This document shows positions 14,663-23,734 of a stretch of 64,000 bases of DNA, piece by piece (within the stretch, counting starts at the first letter, position 1; every line of letters starts with the position of its first letter). The position numbers and the translations under genes were made by a program. The notes under the pieces were generated by a model that saw only the letters and a program-made list of their open reading frames with translations, was not told where the DNA came from and made no database searches. The stretch is from Kiloniellales bacterium (GTDB taxonomy: Bacteria > Pseudomonadota > Alphaproteobacteria > Kiloniellales > JAKSBE01): positions 53,442 through 117,441 of the forward strand of contig JASJBF010000038.1 of the NCBI GenBank assembly GCA_030066685.1. Direction: 5' to 3'.

Positions 14663-15751
14663 TCACCTCAGCTTCAGGGTCGCCAGGCCGGCCAGCGCCA
14701 GGATCGAGGCGATGATCCAGAAGCGGATCACGATCGTCGGCTCGTGCCAGCCCTTCTTCTCGAAGTGGTGGTGCAGTGGCGCCATGCGGAAGACCCGCCT
14801 GCCGGTCAGCTTGAAGGAGGCGACCTGGACGATGACCGAGACGGTCTCCAGCACGAAGACGCCGCCGATGATCGCCAGGACCAGCTCGTGCTTGGTGATA
14901 ACCGCGATGCCGCCGAGCGCGCCGCCGCAGGATAGCGAGCCGGTGTCGCCCATGAAGACCATGGCCGGCGGGGCGTTGAACCACAGGAAGCCGAGGCTGG
15001 CGCCGACCAGCGAGGCGCAGAACACCGCCAGCTCGCCGGTGCCGGGCACGTAGTGGATCTGCAGGTAGTTCGCGAAGACCGCGTTGCCGACCAGGTAGGC
15101 GATGAAGCCGAAGCAGGCGGCGGCGATCATCACCGGGACGATGGCCAGGCCGTCCAGGCCGTCGGTCAGGTTGACCGCGTTGGAGGCGCCGACCATGACG
15201 AAGATCGCGACCCCGACGAAGAACCAGCCGAGGTTCAAGAGCAGGTCCTTGAGGAAGGGCACCGCCAGGTGCTGCGCCATGTTCTGAGGGCTGATGTCCA
15301 TGATCCAGAGGGTCGCGGCCAGGCTGATCAGGATCTGGGCCAGCAGCTTGATCCGCCCGGACAGGCCCTTGGAGCTGCGGTGGGTCAGCTTCAGATAGTC
15401 GTCGGTGAAGCCGATCAGGCCGAAGCCGACGGTGATGATCAGGATCGCCCAGACGTAGCCGTTGGTCAGGTCGGCCCAGAGCAGGGTCGAGATCGAGATC
15501 GCGAGCAGGATCAGGACACCGCCCATGGTCGGGGTCCCGGCCTTGGTCACCAGATGGCTCTCCGGGCCGTCCTCGCGGATCGGCTGGCCTTCCTTCTGGA
15601 TTCGGCGCAGCCAGGCGATGATCCGCGGGCCCAGCACGAAGGAGATCAGCAAGGCGGTCAGCACCGCGCCGCCGCTGCGGAAGGTTAGATAGCGGAACAG
15701 GTTGAAGACGAGGAACTCGTCGGACAACGGGGTCAGCAGGTTGAACAGCAT
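14663..15751 (-). CDS. mraY: Phospho-N-acetylmuramoyl-pentapeptide transferase MraY
   Basis: MraY joins phospho-MurNAc-pentapeptide to undecaprenyl phosphate to form lipid I. The 362-residue integral membrane protein has about ten helices and all the signature loops: [18 protein letters not shown] with the Asp pair, [25 protein letters not shown], and the histidine motif [11 protein letters not shown]. The ATG at 15751 ([10 protein letters not shown]) was chosen over an upstream in-frame extension without homology. It begins 13 nt after murF stops. Confidence 0.97.
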   Translation of the reverse strand: MLFNLLTPLSDEFLVFNLFRYLTFRSGGAVLTALLISFVLGPRIIAWLRRIQKEGQPIREDGPESHLVTKAGTPTMGGVLILLAISISTLLWADLTNGYVWAILIITVGFGLIGFTDDYLKLTHRSSKGLSGRIKLLAQILISLAATLWIMDISPQNMAQHLAVPFLKDLLLNLGWFFVGVAIFVMVGASNAVNLTDGLDGLAIVPVMIAAACFGFIAYLVGNAVFANYLQIHYVPGTGELAVFCASLVGASLGFLWFNAPPAMVFMGDTGSLSCGGALGGIAVITKHELVLAIIGGVFVLETVSVIVQVASFKLTGRRVFRMAPLHHHFEKKGWHEPTIVIRFWIIASILALAGLATLKLR

Positions 15752-15764
15752 CCGGGGTCCGACC

Positions 15765-17192
15765 TCACTTGCCTTTGGTCGCTTCGGGGGGAGCGCCGCC
15801 AATAGCTTTGAGGGCCTCGACCACGACCGCCATCCGGCTGCCCAAGGAACCCTTAACCAGGACGACGTCGCCGGGGCCAAGCGCCGCCACGACCTCGGGG
15901 GCGAGGGCCTGCGAGTCCGAGGCGTGGCCGCCGCGCAGGGCGGTCGGCAACGCCTCGGCCAGGGCCGCCATGAGCGACCCGCAGGAGAAGACCAGATCGA
16001 CGCCGGCCTCGGCGATGGGTGCCGCCAGCCCGGCGTGCAGCCGCTCGGACTCGGCGCCGAGCTCGAGCATGTCTCCCAGCACCGCGATGCGGCGGCCGCC
16101 TGTCGCCGGCTGGCTGGCGCCGAGGACCGCGATGGCGGCGCGCAGCGAGCTGGGGTTGGCGTTGTAGCTGTCGTCGATCAGCTCGAAGCTGCCGCCGTCG
16201 GGCAGGGCGATCGCGTCCCGGGCGCCGCGGCCCTTGAGCGGCGCGAGCCTGGCCAGCTCGAGCAGCGCCTTGCCCAGATCCGCGCCGGCCGCTTCGACGG
16301 CGCCCAGCACAGCCAGGGAGTTCATCACCGAATGACGGCCGGGCAGGCCGAGGCTGTAGTCGACGCGCCGGCCGAAGATCTCGGCCCGAACCTGGCTGGA
16401 GCGCTCGCCGAGCTCGCAGGACTCCAGGCGCAGCTCGGCGCCCGCCGCGCTTCCGAAGCCGATGACCCGGCCCACGCCCGCGGCCTGGGCCTTGCCGGCG
16501 AGATGGTCGTAGAAGGCGTTGTCGCGGTTGAGGACCGCGGTGCCGTCGGCACCCATGGACTCGAAGATCTCGGCCTTGGCGTCGGCGATGGCTTCGACCG
16601 AGGGGAAGTACTCCAGGTGCACCGGCTCGATGGTCGTGATGATCGCGACGTGCGGGCGCAGGACCGCGGTCAGGGCCGAGATCTCGCCGGCGTGGTTCAT
16701 GCCGACCTCGAAGACCCCGTAGGCGGACTCGGGCGCCATGCGGGCCAGAGACAGGGGCACGCCCCAGTGGTTGTTGAAGCTGGCGACGCTGGCCGCGGTC
16801 GGGCCCTGGGCGGCGAGGCAGGCTTTGAGTGCCTCCTTGGTGCCGGTCTTGCCGCAGCTGCCGGTGACGCCGATGAAGCGCGCCTGGCTGCGGGTCCGGG
16901 CCGCCTGGCCCAGGGCGGTCAGCGCCTCCAGGGTGTCGCCGACCAGCAGCAGCGGCGCATCGGCCGGAAGGCCCTCGGGAGCTTTGGAGACCATGGCCGC
17001 GGCGGCGCCCTGGCCGAGGGCGTCGGCGACGAAGTCGTGGCCGTCGAAGCTGGGCCCCTTCAAGGCGATGAAGAGGTCGCCGACGGCCACGGCCCGGCTG
17101 TCGATCGAGACGCCCGCGGCCGCCCAGTCGCCCTGGGCCCGGCCGCCGGTCGCCAGCGCGGCCTCCTTCGCGGTCCAGAGCTCGGCAGTCAT
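15765..17192 (-). CDS. murF: UDP-MurNAc-tripeptide--D-Ala-D-Ala ligase MurF
   Basis: MurF adds the D-Ala-D-Ala dipeptide, completing the UDP-MurNAc-pentapeptide. The 475-residue protein has an N-terminal substrate domain with [16 protein letters not shown], the ATP loop [10 protein letters not shown] at 111-120 (the TGTKE form of the loop), a [14 protein letters not shown] stretch, and a ligase domain with [16 protein letters not shown] and LGDMLELG. The ATG at 17192 overlaps the murE stop as ATGA. Its dipeptide substrate is made by the ddl gene of the same cluster. Confidence 0.96.
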   Translation of the reverse strand: MTAELWTAKEAALATGGRAQGDWAAAGVSIDSRAVAVGDLFIALKGPSFDGHDFVADALGQGAAAAMVSKAPEGLPADAPLLLVGDTLEALTALGQAARTRSQARFIGVTGSCGKTGTKEALKACLAAQGPTAASVASFNNHWGVPLSLARMAPESAYGVFEVGMNHAGEISALTAVLRPHVAIITTIEPVHLEYFPSVEAIADAKAEIFESMGADGTAVLNRDNAFYDHLAGKAQAAGVGRVIGFGSAAGAELRLESCELGERSSQVRAEIFGRRVDYSLGLPGRHSVMNSLAVLGAVEAAGADLGKALLELARLAPLKGRGARDAIALPDGGSFELIDDSYNANPSSLRAAIAVLGASQPATGGRRIAVLGDMLELGAESERLHAGLAAPIAEAGVDLVFSCGSLMAALAEALPTALRGGHASDSQALAPEVVAALGPGDVVLVKGSLGSRMAVVVEALKAIGGAPPEATKGK

Positions 17193-18673
17193 CCAGCACC
17201 ACCCGCCAGGCCGGCGATCGCGGTCCGCGCCGCCTCGCAGTCATCGAAGGGCAGGACCCGGTCGCCAACGGTCTGGCCGGTCTCGTGGCCCTTGCCGGCG
17301 ATCAGCAGCAGGTCGCCGGCCTCCAGCCGGGCGACGGCATCGCGGATCGCCTGGCCCCGGTCGCCGGACTCGGCGGCCTCCGGAACGGCGGCCAGGATCG
17401 CCCGGCGGATCGCCGCCGGGTCCTCGCTGCGCGGGTTGTCGTCGGTGACGATGGCCAGGTCGGCGTGCTCGGCCGCCGCGGCGCCCATCATCGGCCGCTT
17501 GCCGGGGTCGCGGTCGCCGCCGGCACCGAAGACCACGATCAGCCGGCCTCGGCAATGCGGGCGCAGGGCCTGCAGCGCGCTCGCCAGGGCGTCGGGCGTA
17601 TGGGCGTAGTCGACGTAGACCTGGCCGCCGCGCGGGGTTACGCCGACCTTCTCCAGCCGGCCGTGGACCGGGCACAGCCTCTCGAGCGCCGCCAAGGCCC
17701 CCTCGGGCCCGACGCCGGTCGCGACCGCCAGGCCGAGCGCGGCCAGGGCGTTGTGGGCCTGGAAGGCGCCGGCAAGCGGCAGGCGCAGACTGCGGCGCTT
17801 GCCGAAGGCCTCGAGGTCCAGGATCTGGCTTTCGGCCTCGGGCGCGACGTCGTGCAGCCGGATATCCTTGCCCTGGCGGCCGTAGGTCAGAACGTGGCAG
17901 CGCCGGGCCTCGGCCGCCTGCGCGAAGTGGCCGCTCTCCGGCGCGTCGGCGTTGAGGACCGCCGTGCCGCCGCCGCCGGAGACCAGCAGGTCGGCGAAGA
18001 GCCGCTGCTTGGACTCGCGATAGCTGGTCATGTCGCCGTGATAGTCGAGATGATCGCGCGACAGGTTGGTAAAGGCCGCCGCGGTGACCCTCAGGCCGTC
18101 GAGCCGGAACTGGTCGAGTCCGTGGCTCGAGGCCTCGATCGCCAGGTGGTCGTAGCCGGCCCGGGCCAGGTCCGACAGGCAGTGGTGCAGGGCGACCGGA
18201 TCGGGCGTGGTCAGGCTGCCCGGACCCTCCATCACCGGCGGCTCCAGGCCCAGCGTGCCGAGACTTGCGGCGCGCTGGCCGTCGGCCTCCCAGATCTGCC
18301 GGGTGAAGCTGGCCACCGAAGTCTTGCCGTTGGTCCCGGTCACGGCGGCGATGTTGGCCGGCTGCTCGGCGAAGAAGCGGGCCGCGATCAGCGCCAGGCG
18401 CCGCCGCGGGTTCTCATCGGTGAGCAGCGCGACCGGCCGCTTCGGGGCTTTGAGCCGGGTCCCCAAAGGCGCCAGGACCGCGGCTGCGCCGTGGTCCAGA
18501 GCATCGTCGATGAAGGCCCGGCCGTCCTGCCGGGTCCCGGGGAGGGCGGCGAAGAGGTAACCGTCTTCAACCTGCCTGCTGTCGGCTGTCAGGCCGCGGA
18601 TTTCGATGTCTGTAAGCTTAGCGCCTGCGGCCATTTCACAGGTTGTTCCTTCTGCCAAGTCACTCAAACGCAA
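17189..18673 (-). CDS. murE: UDP-MurNAc-L-Ala-D-Glu--meso-DAP ligase MurE
   Basis: MurE adds the third residue of the stem peptide. The motif DDNPRSEDP in the C-terminal domain is the meso-diaminopimelate form, so the wall is predicted to be DAP-type. The ATP loop GTNGKTSVAS begins near residue 113. The start is uncertain: the conserved N-terminus RLSDLAEG needs a TTG start, and TTG at 18673 has AGAGGG at suitable spacing and overlaps the ftsI stop by 14 nt. TTG at 18679 or ATG at 18634 are alternatives. The ATG start would drop the conserved LSDL segment. About 494 residues. Confidence 0.93.
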   Translation of the reverse strand: MRLSDLAEGTTCEMAAGAKLTDIEIRGLTADSRQVEDGYLFAALPGTRQDGRAFIDDALDHGAAAVLAPLGTRLKAPKRPVALLTDENPRRRLALIAARFFAEQPANIAAVTGTNGKTSVASFTRQIWEADGQRAASLGTLGLEPPVMEGPGSLTTPDPVALHHCLSDLARAGYDHLAIEASSHGLDQFRLDGLRVTAAAFTNLSRDHLDYHGDMTSYRESKQRLFADLLVSGGGGTAVLNADAPESGHFAQAAEARRCHVLTYGRQGKDIRLHDVAPEAESQILDLEAFGKRRSLRLPLAGAFQAHNALAALGLAVATGVGPEGALAALERLCPVHGRLEKVGVTPRGGQVYVDYAHTPDALASALQALRPHCRGRLIVVFGAGGDRDPGKRPMMGAAAAEHADLAIVTDDNPRSEDPAAIRRAILAAVPEAAESGDRGQAIRDAVARLEAGDLLLIAGKGHETGQTVGDRVLPFDDCEAARTAIAGLAGGAG

Positions 18674-20420
18674 AGGCAAAACCCTCTGCCGACGCCTGGA
18701 CCATCAGATCCGTGGTTTCCCCCTCTTCCTCGCTTCGCACGGGCAAAGGCTTGATGCCGACCAGCGGGGCGATCCGCTCGACCACCCGGCCCACGGCCGG
18801 GGCGGCGACCCAGCCGCCGGTGGCATAGCCGTAGCTCTCCTTCTGTCCCTTCGGCTCGTCGACCATCGCGAAGATCACGTAGCGCGGCGCGTGCATCGGA
18901 AAGGCGCCGACGAAGGACGCGATCCTGGAGCCGCGGCTGTAGCGGCCGTCCCGCAGCTTGTCCGCGGTGCCGGTCTTGCCGCCGACCAGGTAGCCCGGGG
19001 CTGCGGCCTTGCCGCCGGTGCCCTGGAGCACGACCTGGCGCATCAGCCAGCGCATCTTCTGCGAAGTTGCGGTGCTCAGCACCCGACGGCCTCCTTCGGG
19101 CGCGCCCGCGGGCCGCTTCAGCAGGGTCGCGGGGCGCAGCTCACCGCCGTTCACCACGGAGGCGACGGCGCTGGTCAACTGCACGGGAGAGACCGCCATC
19201 CCGTGTCCGAAAGAGATAGTCATCGTGTTGATCTCGCGCCAGGGCGAGGGCAGCATCGGCGCGCCGACCTCGGGCAGCTCGATTGCGGCCGGGGTCATCA
19301 GGCCGAGGGAGTCGAGGAATCCCTGCTGCGCTTCGGTGCCGGTCTCCATGGCCATGTGCACGGTGCCGATGTTGCTGGAGTAGACGAAGATCTCCGGGAT
19401 CGACAGCCAGCGGTTCTTCGGCTTGTAGTCGCGGATCGTGTGGCGCGCGACCCGGATCGGCTTGCTGGTGTCGAAGCCGTCGGCCAGGGTCACCGTGCCG
19501 CTCTCCAGGGCGAGCGCAGTGGTGAAGATCTTGAAGACCGAGCCCATCTCGTAGACGCCCAGGGCGGCGCGGTTGAAGCGGGCCTCTTCGTTCGCCTTGC
19601 CGGCCTGCTCGGGCTCGAAGGTCGGCAGCGAGGACATCGCCAGGACCTCGCCGCTCTCGGCGTCGAGGATCATGCCGGCCGCGCCGATCGCCTCGAAGGC
19701 GGTCATGGCGCCGTGCAGCTCCTCGCTCAGGATGTGCTGAAGGCGCAGGTCGATGCTCAGGGACAGCGGCTCGGCGGCGCCGCGCAGGCGGCCGTTGAAG
19801 CGCTTCTCCAGGCCGGCGATCCCCTTGTTGTCCACGTCGACCAGGCCCAGGACGTGGGTCAGCAGCTCACCGTGCGGGTAGACCCGCTGCTCTTCCCGCT
19901 TGAAGTCGAGACCGGGCACGCCGAGGCGGTTGACCTCGTAGTGCTCGCGCGGCGAGAGGTTGCGTTTGAGCCAGACGAAGGAGCGGTCGCTGCGCAGCTT
20001 GCCGGCCAGGACCACCGGGTTGACGTCTGCAAGGATGCTGGCCAAGGCGGCCGCGGTGCCCTCGGGGTCGCGGACCTGGCGCGGGTTGGCGTAGAGCGAA
20101 GCGGTCGGCAGGCTGGTGGCCAGGACGATGCCGTTGCGGTCGACGATGTCGGCCCGGTCGGTCACCAGGGTCTTGCGCCCGGCCTCGGCCGCCAGGCGCG
20201 GCTCGTTGCCGTCGCGCAGCAGGGCGAGGTCGACGACCCGCAGGCCGATCACGCCGAAGGCCAGGCAGAACAGCAGCCCGACGGCGATCAGCCGGGTGCG
20301 TCCGGCCTCCAGGGCCTGCGAGGTCGTGCCGTCGAGCAGAACCAGGTCGACCGGCGCGACCTCGCGCTCGGCGGCCCGGGGCCGGCGGGGCCGGCGCGGG
20401 GAGGGGATGCGACGGCTCAT
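18660..20420 (-). CDS. ftsI: Septal D,D-transpeptidase FtsI (PBP3)
   Basis: FtsI is the class B penicillin-binding protein that crosslinks septal peptidoglycan together with FtsW. The 586-residue product has a basic, Pro/Arg-rich cytoplasmic tail, one membrane helix near residues 43-62, a dimerisation domain, and the transpeptidase domain. The active-site Ser is in SVFK (Ser294), with YSSNIG (SxN motif) and GGKTGTADK (KTG motif) further on. The ATG at 20420 overlaps the ftsL stop as ATGA. The stop overlaps the start of murE. Confidence 0.96.
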   Translation of the reverse strand: MSRRIPSPRRPRRPRAAEREVAPVDLVLLDGTTSQALEAGRTRLIAVGLLFCLAFGVIGLRVVDLALLRDGNEPRLAAEAGRKTLVTDRADIVDRNGIVLATSLPTASLYANPRQVRDPEGTAAALASILADVNPVVLAGKLRSDRSFVWLKRNLSPREHYEVNRLGVPGLDFKREEQRVYPHGELLTHVLGLVDVDNKGIAGLEKRFNGRLRGAAEPLSLSIDLRLQHILSEELHGAMTAFEAIGAAGMILDAESGEVLAMSSLPTFEPEQAGKANEEARFNRAALGVYEMGSVFKIFTTALALESGTVTLADGFDTSKPIRVARHTIRDYKPKNRWLSIPEIFVYSSNIGTVHMAMETGTEAQQGFLDSLGLMTPAAIELPEVGAPMLPSPWREINTMTISFGHGMAVSPVQLTSAVASVVNGGELRPATLLKRPAGAPEGGRRVLSTATSQKMRWLMRQVVLQGTGGKAAAPGYLVGGKTGTADKLRDGRYSRGSRIASFVGAFPMHAPRYVIFAMVDEPKGQKESYGYATGGWVAAPAVGRVVERIAPLVGIKPLPVRSEEEGETTDLMVQASAEGFAFAFE

Positions 20421-20752
20421 TGCAGGCGCTCCGCGTTGACGAGTTTCCGGGGCGGTTGCGGCTTGACGCCGGGGACCGGCCGCGTCGGCACGGCCTCGAT
20501 CTCGACGATCTGTGCGGTGCTCAGCGGCTGAAGCCGCAGGTGCCGCTCGGCCAGGTCGGCGATCCGCGCCGGCCGGTTCAGGTAGCTCCATTCGGCGTTG
20601 AGCACGTGGACCGCCCTCTGGTCGGCGACGATCTGCCGACTGACCAGCTGCAGCTCGCGCTCCAGCCGCTGCACCTCGTGCTTGAGCCCGAAGAGCACGA
20701 CCGCGATCATCGCGGCGCTGAAAATCCAAAGAACGGCGGCCAGCCGACTCAC
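20417..20752 (-). CDS. ftsL: FtsL-like divisome protein
   Basis: This 111-residue bitopic protein sits exactly where ftsL lies, between rsmH and ftsI. It has a short N-terminus, one membrane helix ([20 protein letters not shown]), then a heptad-like coiled coil ([32 protein letters not shown]) and the phrase [16 protein letters not shown], which is typical of alphaproteobacterial FtsL. A GTG start at 20752 overlapping the rsmH stop (GTGA) has a perfect AGGAGG seven bases upstream, so it is preferred over a TTG at 20782. Confidence 0.88.
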   Translation of the reverse strand: MSRLAAVLWIFSAAMIAVVLFGLKHEVQRLERELQLVSRQIVADQRAVHVLNAEWSYLNRPARIADLAERHLRLQPLSTAQIVEIEAVPTRPVPGVKPQPPRKLVNAERLQ

Positions 20753-21750
20753 GAGTCGCCTCCTGAGGCGGCCGGCCGCCAAGCATCTGCCGACGTACGA
20801 CGGGCGGCGCGCAACCGGGCAGAGCGCGCCCTGGGGTTGACGGAGATTTCCGTCGCCGTCGGCTTCCGGGCCCCTTTGAGGAGGAGCTCAAAGGTGGGAG
20901 CCCGGTCAACCTGCGTAGTGGCGGGCAGGTGACGGGAGGTCCTGGGGAGGGCCCCGCTCCGCGTGCGCAGGAAGCTCTTGACCTTGCGGTCTTCAAGGGA
21001 ATGGAAAGCGACCACGGCCAGGCGCCCGCCGGGGGCGAGCAGCCGCTCGGCCGCGGCCAGGCCGGCGTCGATCTCCGCCAGCTCGTCGTTGACGGCGATC
21101 CGCAGGGCCTGGAAGGTCCGGGTCGCCGGATGGATGGTCTCGCCCCTTGGCCTCACGTGGGGCCTCACCGCCGCGCCGACGATCTCGGCCAGCTGCAGGG
21201 TGCGTTCGATCCGCGCGCTGCGGCGCGCCTCGACGATGGCACGGGCGATGCGGCGGGAGCGGCGCTCCTCGCCGTAGCGGTAAATGATGTCGGCCAGCTC
21301 CGCTTCCGGGCAGCCGTTGACCAGGTCGGCCGCGCTCGGGCCCTGGCCGCCCATGCGCATGTCCAAGGGGCCGTCGGCGCGGAAGGAGAAGCCGCGCTCC
21401 GGCCGGTCCAGCTGCATGGAGGAGACGCCGAGGTCCAGGGCCACGCCGTCGATGGGCCGTGCCGTGACCAGCTCGTCCATCTCGCTGAAGCGCCCTTCGA
21501 CCAGGGTCAGGCGGCCGGCGTAGCCTTCGGCCAGGGGCCGGCCTTCGGCGATCGCCTCGGGATCGCGGTCCAGGCCCCAGACCGCGCAGTCGGCGGCCTC
21601 CAGGATGGCGCGGCTGTAGCCGCCGGCGCCGAAGGTCGCGTCGACGTAGATCGCGCCGTCGCGCGGCGCCAGCGCCTCCAGCACCTCGTTCAGAAGAACG
21701 GGGACGTGCCCGCCGGGGGCGCCCGTCGACTCCTGGCGCGGGGCGGTCAT
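20749..21750 (-). CDS. rsmH: 16S rRNA m4C1402 methyltransferase RsmH
   Basis: RsmH methylates N4 of C1402 in 16S rRNA. The 333-residue product has [13 protein letters not shown] at the N-terminus, the SAM-binding [47 protein letters not shown], and the C-terminal [11 protein letters not shown]. The ATG at 21750 overlaps the mraZ stop as ATGA; a longer open frame upstream is a shadow of mraZ. It is the second gene of the dcw cluster. Confidence 0.96.
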   Translation of the reverse strand: MTAPRQESTGAPGGHVPVLLNEVLEALAPRDGAIYVDATFGAGGYSRAILEAADCAVWGLDRDPEAIAEGRPLAEGYAGRLTLVEGRFSEMDELVTARPIDGVALDLGVSSMQLDRPERGFSFRADGPLDMRMGGQGPSAADLVNGCPEAELADIIYRYGEERRSRRIARAIVEARRSARIERTLQLAEIVGAAVRPHVRPRGETIHPATRTFQALRIAVNDELAEIDAGLAAAERLLAPGGRLAVVAFHSLEDRKVKSFLRTRSGALPRTSRHLPATTQVDRAPTFELLLKGARKPTATEISVNPRARSARLRAARRTSADAWRPAASGGDS

Positions 21751-22211
21751 CGGCCACCTCCGCCCGGCCGCAGCGGCAGGGTCAGGCCTTGGCTGCGGGC
21801 CCGTTCGCGGGCCGCGTCCTTGTGCTCGTCCAGGCGCCCGGGCTCCCAGATCTGGAAGATCGGGCCCTTGCCGACGAAGGCCGCCCGGTCCGTGATGCCG
21901 GCATGCTCGGCCAGCTCCGCCGGCATCATGATCCGGCCGTCGCCGTCCAGCGCCAGCTGATGGGAATCCGCGAAGATCGTGGTCGCCAGGTCGTCGTGGG
22001 TCTCGGAGAAGAGATCCATGTCCGAGACGCTCTCGTTCAGGCGCTGCATGAAGTCCATGCCACAGGCCTCGATCGCCGGCGCCCGGTAGGAGCGGAAGGC
22101 GATGATCCCGTGGAAGGCCTGGCCCTGGAGCGCAGAACGGAAGGTCGCCGGGACGGAGACCCGTCCCTTGCGGTCGACCTTGTTCTCGAAGGTGCCAATA
22201 AACACCGACAC
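21747..22211 (-). CDS. mraZ: Transcriptional regulator MraZ
   Basis: MraZ is a ring-forming AbrB-fold DNA-binding protein that represses its own dcw operon in E. coli. The 154-residue product has two SpoVT/AbrB-like repeats: [22 protein letters not shown] at the start and [19 protein letters not shown] in the second half. The start is GTG at 22211 with AGGGGACG upstream; a second GTG two codons later is an alternative. Its stop overlaps rsmH. The upstream region holds ATGGG boxes spaced 10 bp apart, consistent with autoregulation. Confidence 0.95.
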   Translation of the reverse strand: MSVFIGTFENKVDRKGRVSVPATFRSALQGQAFHGIIAFRSYRAPAIEACGMDFMQRLNESVSDMDLFSETHDDLATTIFADSHQLALDGDGRIMMPAELAEHAGITDRAAFVGKGPIFQIWEPGRLDEHKDAARERARSQGLTLPLRPGGGGR

Positions 22212-22270
22212 TCGCGTCCCCTGGCTTTGCGGCCCGGCCCCACATTCCCGAATCGGACCTTCGATTACGC

Positions 22271-22336
22271 ATGGGTATCCATCGTCCTACAGCGGGAGAT
22301 CATGGGATATCATGGGATCTCATGGGTGTCAACGGG
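22271..22336. promoter_or_regulatory. Candidate MraZ operator: ATGGG-type boxes at 10-bp spacing
   Basis: On the plus strand ATGGG occurs at 22302, 22312 and 22322, flanked in phase by GCGGG at 22292 and ACGGG at 22332, with one more ATGGG at 22271. The 10-bp spacing of xxGGG pentamers matches the E. coli MraZ operator (GTGGG repeats with 5-nt spacers). Here the boxes read CCCAT on the mraZ coding strand, the opposite orientation from E. coli, and they overlap the promoter rather than following it. Confidence 0.75.
22304..22332 (-). promoter_or_regulatory. Candidate mraZ/dcw promoter
   Basis: A perfect -35 TTGACA (22332-22327, minus strand) is followed after 17 bp by TATCCC (22309-22304) as a weak -10. 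Transcription would start about 85-90 nt before the mraZ GTG. The candidate MraZ boxes fill the spacer, so MraZ binding would block polymerase. A GAATC (GANTC, CcrM-type) site lies at 22250-22254 in the leader. Confidence 0.6.
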
Positions 22337-22357
22337 ACCGGAAGTAAAAGTCTTAAG

Positions 22358-22373
22358 TTAAGAAATGATTAAC
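22358..22373. promoter_or_regulatory. Candidate CtrA box upstream of mraZ
   Basis: The sequence TTAA-GAAATGA-TTAAC is an exact match to the CtrA consensus TTAA-N7-TTAAC known from Caulobacter and relatives, with another TTAA half-site at 22353-22356. It lies 26 bp upstream of the mraZ -35, a position suited to activation. Such an AT-only match is improbable by chance in this GC-rich sequence. Confidence 0.6.
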
Positions 22374-22463
22374 CAGGGCTTCTTGAGGCCGCGGCCATGT
22401 AAATTCGGAAGCTGATTTCCCGCCTTGCAGTCATCCTATAAGTTGAGAATGCGGCTAAGGTCT

Positions 22464-22478
22464 GTTCACTATATGTTC
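22464..22478. promoter_or_regulatory. Candidate LexA box (GTTC-N7-GTTC)
   Basis: GTTC-ACTATAT-GTTC is an exact match to the alphaproteobacterial SOS box. It lies about 250 bp upstream of mraZ on one side and about 130 bp from the 3' end of rnpB on the other. No convincing gene starts immediately beside it, so the target is unclear. A TATAGT -10-like hexamer on the minus strand overlaps the box. Confidence 0.45.
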
Positions 22479-22604
22479 CAAGCGTGACAATCAGGAGGAG
22501 GTCCCGGGGCGGGGCCTGCCGAGAGGCAGCGATACTTGGGGCTCGGTCACACAGCCGCCGCGTGCGCGCCGGGCGGCGGGTCGGGCGAAGCCGGAAACAG
22601 AAAA

Positions 22605-23011
<407 letters not shown>

Positions 23012-23017
23012 GTCTTC

Positions 23018-23046
23018 TAGGTATGCCCAGGGCTCTCTCGGGTCAA
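23018..23046 (-). promoter_or_regulatory. rnpB promoter
   Basis: TTGACC (23046-23041) and TACCTA (23023-23018) are separated by exactly 17 bp on the minus strand. The expected start is near 23011, matching the predicted 5' end of RNase P RNA. The -35 element contains the stop codon of the upstream amidase gene. Confidence 0.65.
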
Positions 23047-23732
23047 GCGAGGCGGCCCACCAGGGCGAGCAGGCGCGCGGCGGTCTCGGCGTCGGCTTTG
23101 CCGGTGACCGCGGACGGCCGGAAGTGGCGCTGGAAGGCGCGGAGCACGGCCGTCGGGTCCGCGTCCAGGTAGCCGTAGCCGAAGCGGGCCAGAGCGGCGC
23201 GGACCTCGGCCTCGGCCGGGGCCTCGGCCAGAGGGGGCGGGTCGTTCGGCCAGACGCCGATGCCGGCCGCCGCCAAGCGCGGCCAGTCGAAGAGCTCGCC
23301 CGGGTCCTCCTTGCGCAGCGGCGCGACGTCGGAATGGCCCAGGACCCGCGCGGGCGGGATCGGGTGGCGGTCCAGGATCTCGCCGGCCAGCGCGATCAGC
23401 CGCGCCATCTGCGGCTCGGGGAAGGCGCGATAGCCGAACTCGTGGCCCGGATTGACCAGCTCGATGCCGATCGAGCGGCTGTTGATATCGCTTTCCCCGC
23501 CCCAGAGCGCCCGGCCGGCGTGCCAGGCCCGGCGCCCCTCCGGCACCAGGATGTAGAGCGTGCCGTCCTCGTCGATGCAGTAGTGGGCGCTGACCTCGGC
23601 CGCCGGATCGCACATCCTCTCGAGCGCCGCCTCGGCGCTCTCCATGCCGGTGTAGTGCAGCAGCAGGATGTCCACCGCCTGGCCCTCCGGCCGGGCGTTG
23701 TGGTTGGGGGAGGGTCGTTCCACGGTGGTCAT
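23043..23732 (-). CDS. N-acetylmuramoyl-L-alanine amidase, AmpD/AmiD-like
   Basis: The 229-residue protein is a zinc amidase of the Amidase_2 family, which cleaves the MurNAc-L-Ala bond in peptidoglycan or its turnover fragments. The N-terminal half shows ILLLHYTGMESAEAALERM with the first zinc His, SAHYCIDEDG, RAWHAG with the second, and GHSDVAPLRKEDPGELFDW with the third His and the DPG motif. The last ~70 residues resemble a PG_binding_1 domain (FGYGYLDADPTAVLRAFQRHFRP). No signal peptide is seen, so it may act on cytoplasmic turnover products. The ATG at 23732 lies 2 nt after the DMT exporter stop, so the two genes are probably one operon. Confidence 0.9.
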   Translation of the reverse strand: MTTVERPSPNHNARPEGQAVDILLLHYTGMESAEAALERMCDPAAEVSAHYCIDEDGTLYILVPEGRRAWHAGRALWGGESDINSRSIGIELVNPGHEFGYRAFPEPQMARLIALAGEILDRHPIPPARVLGHSDVAPLRKEDPGELFDWPRLAAAGIGVWPNDPPPLAEAPAEAEVRAALARFGYGYLDADPTAVLRAFQRHFRPSAVTGKADAETAARLLALVGRLA

Positions 23733-23734
23733 TC

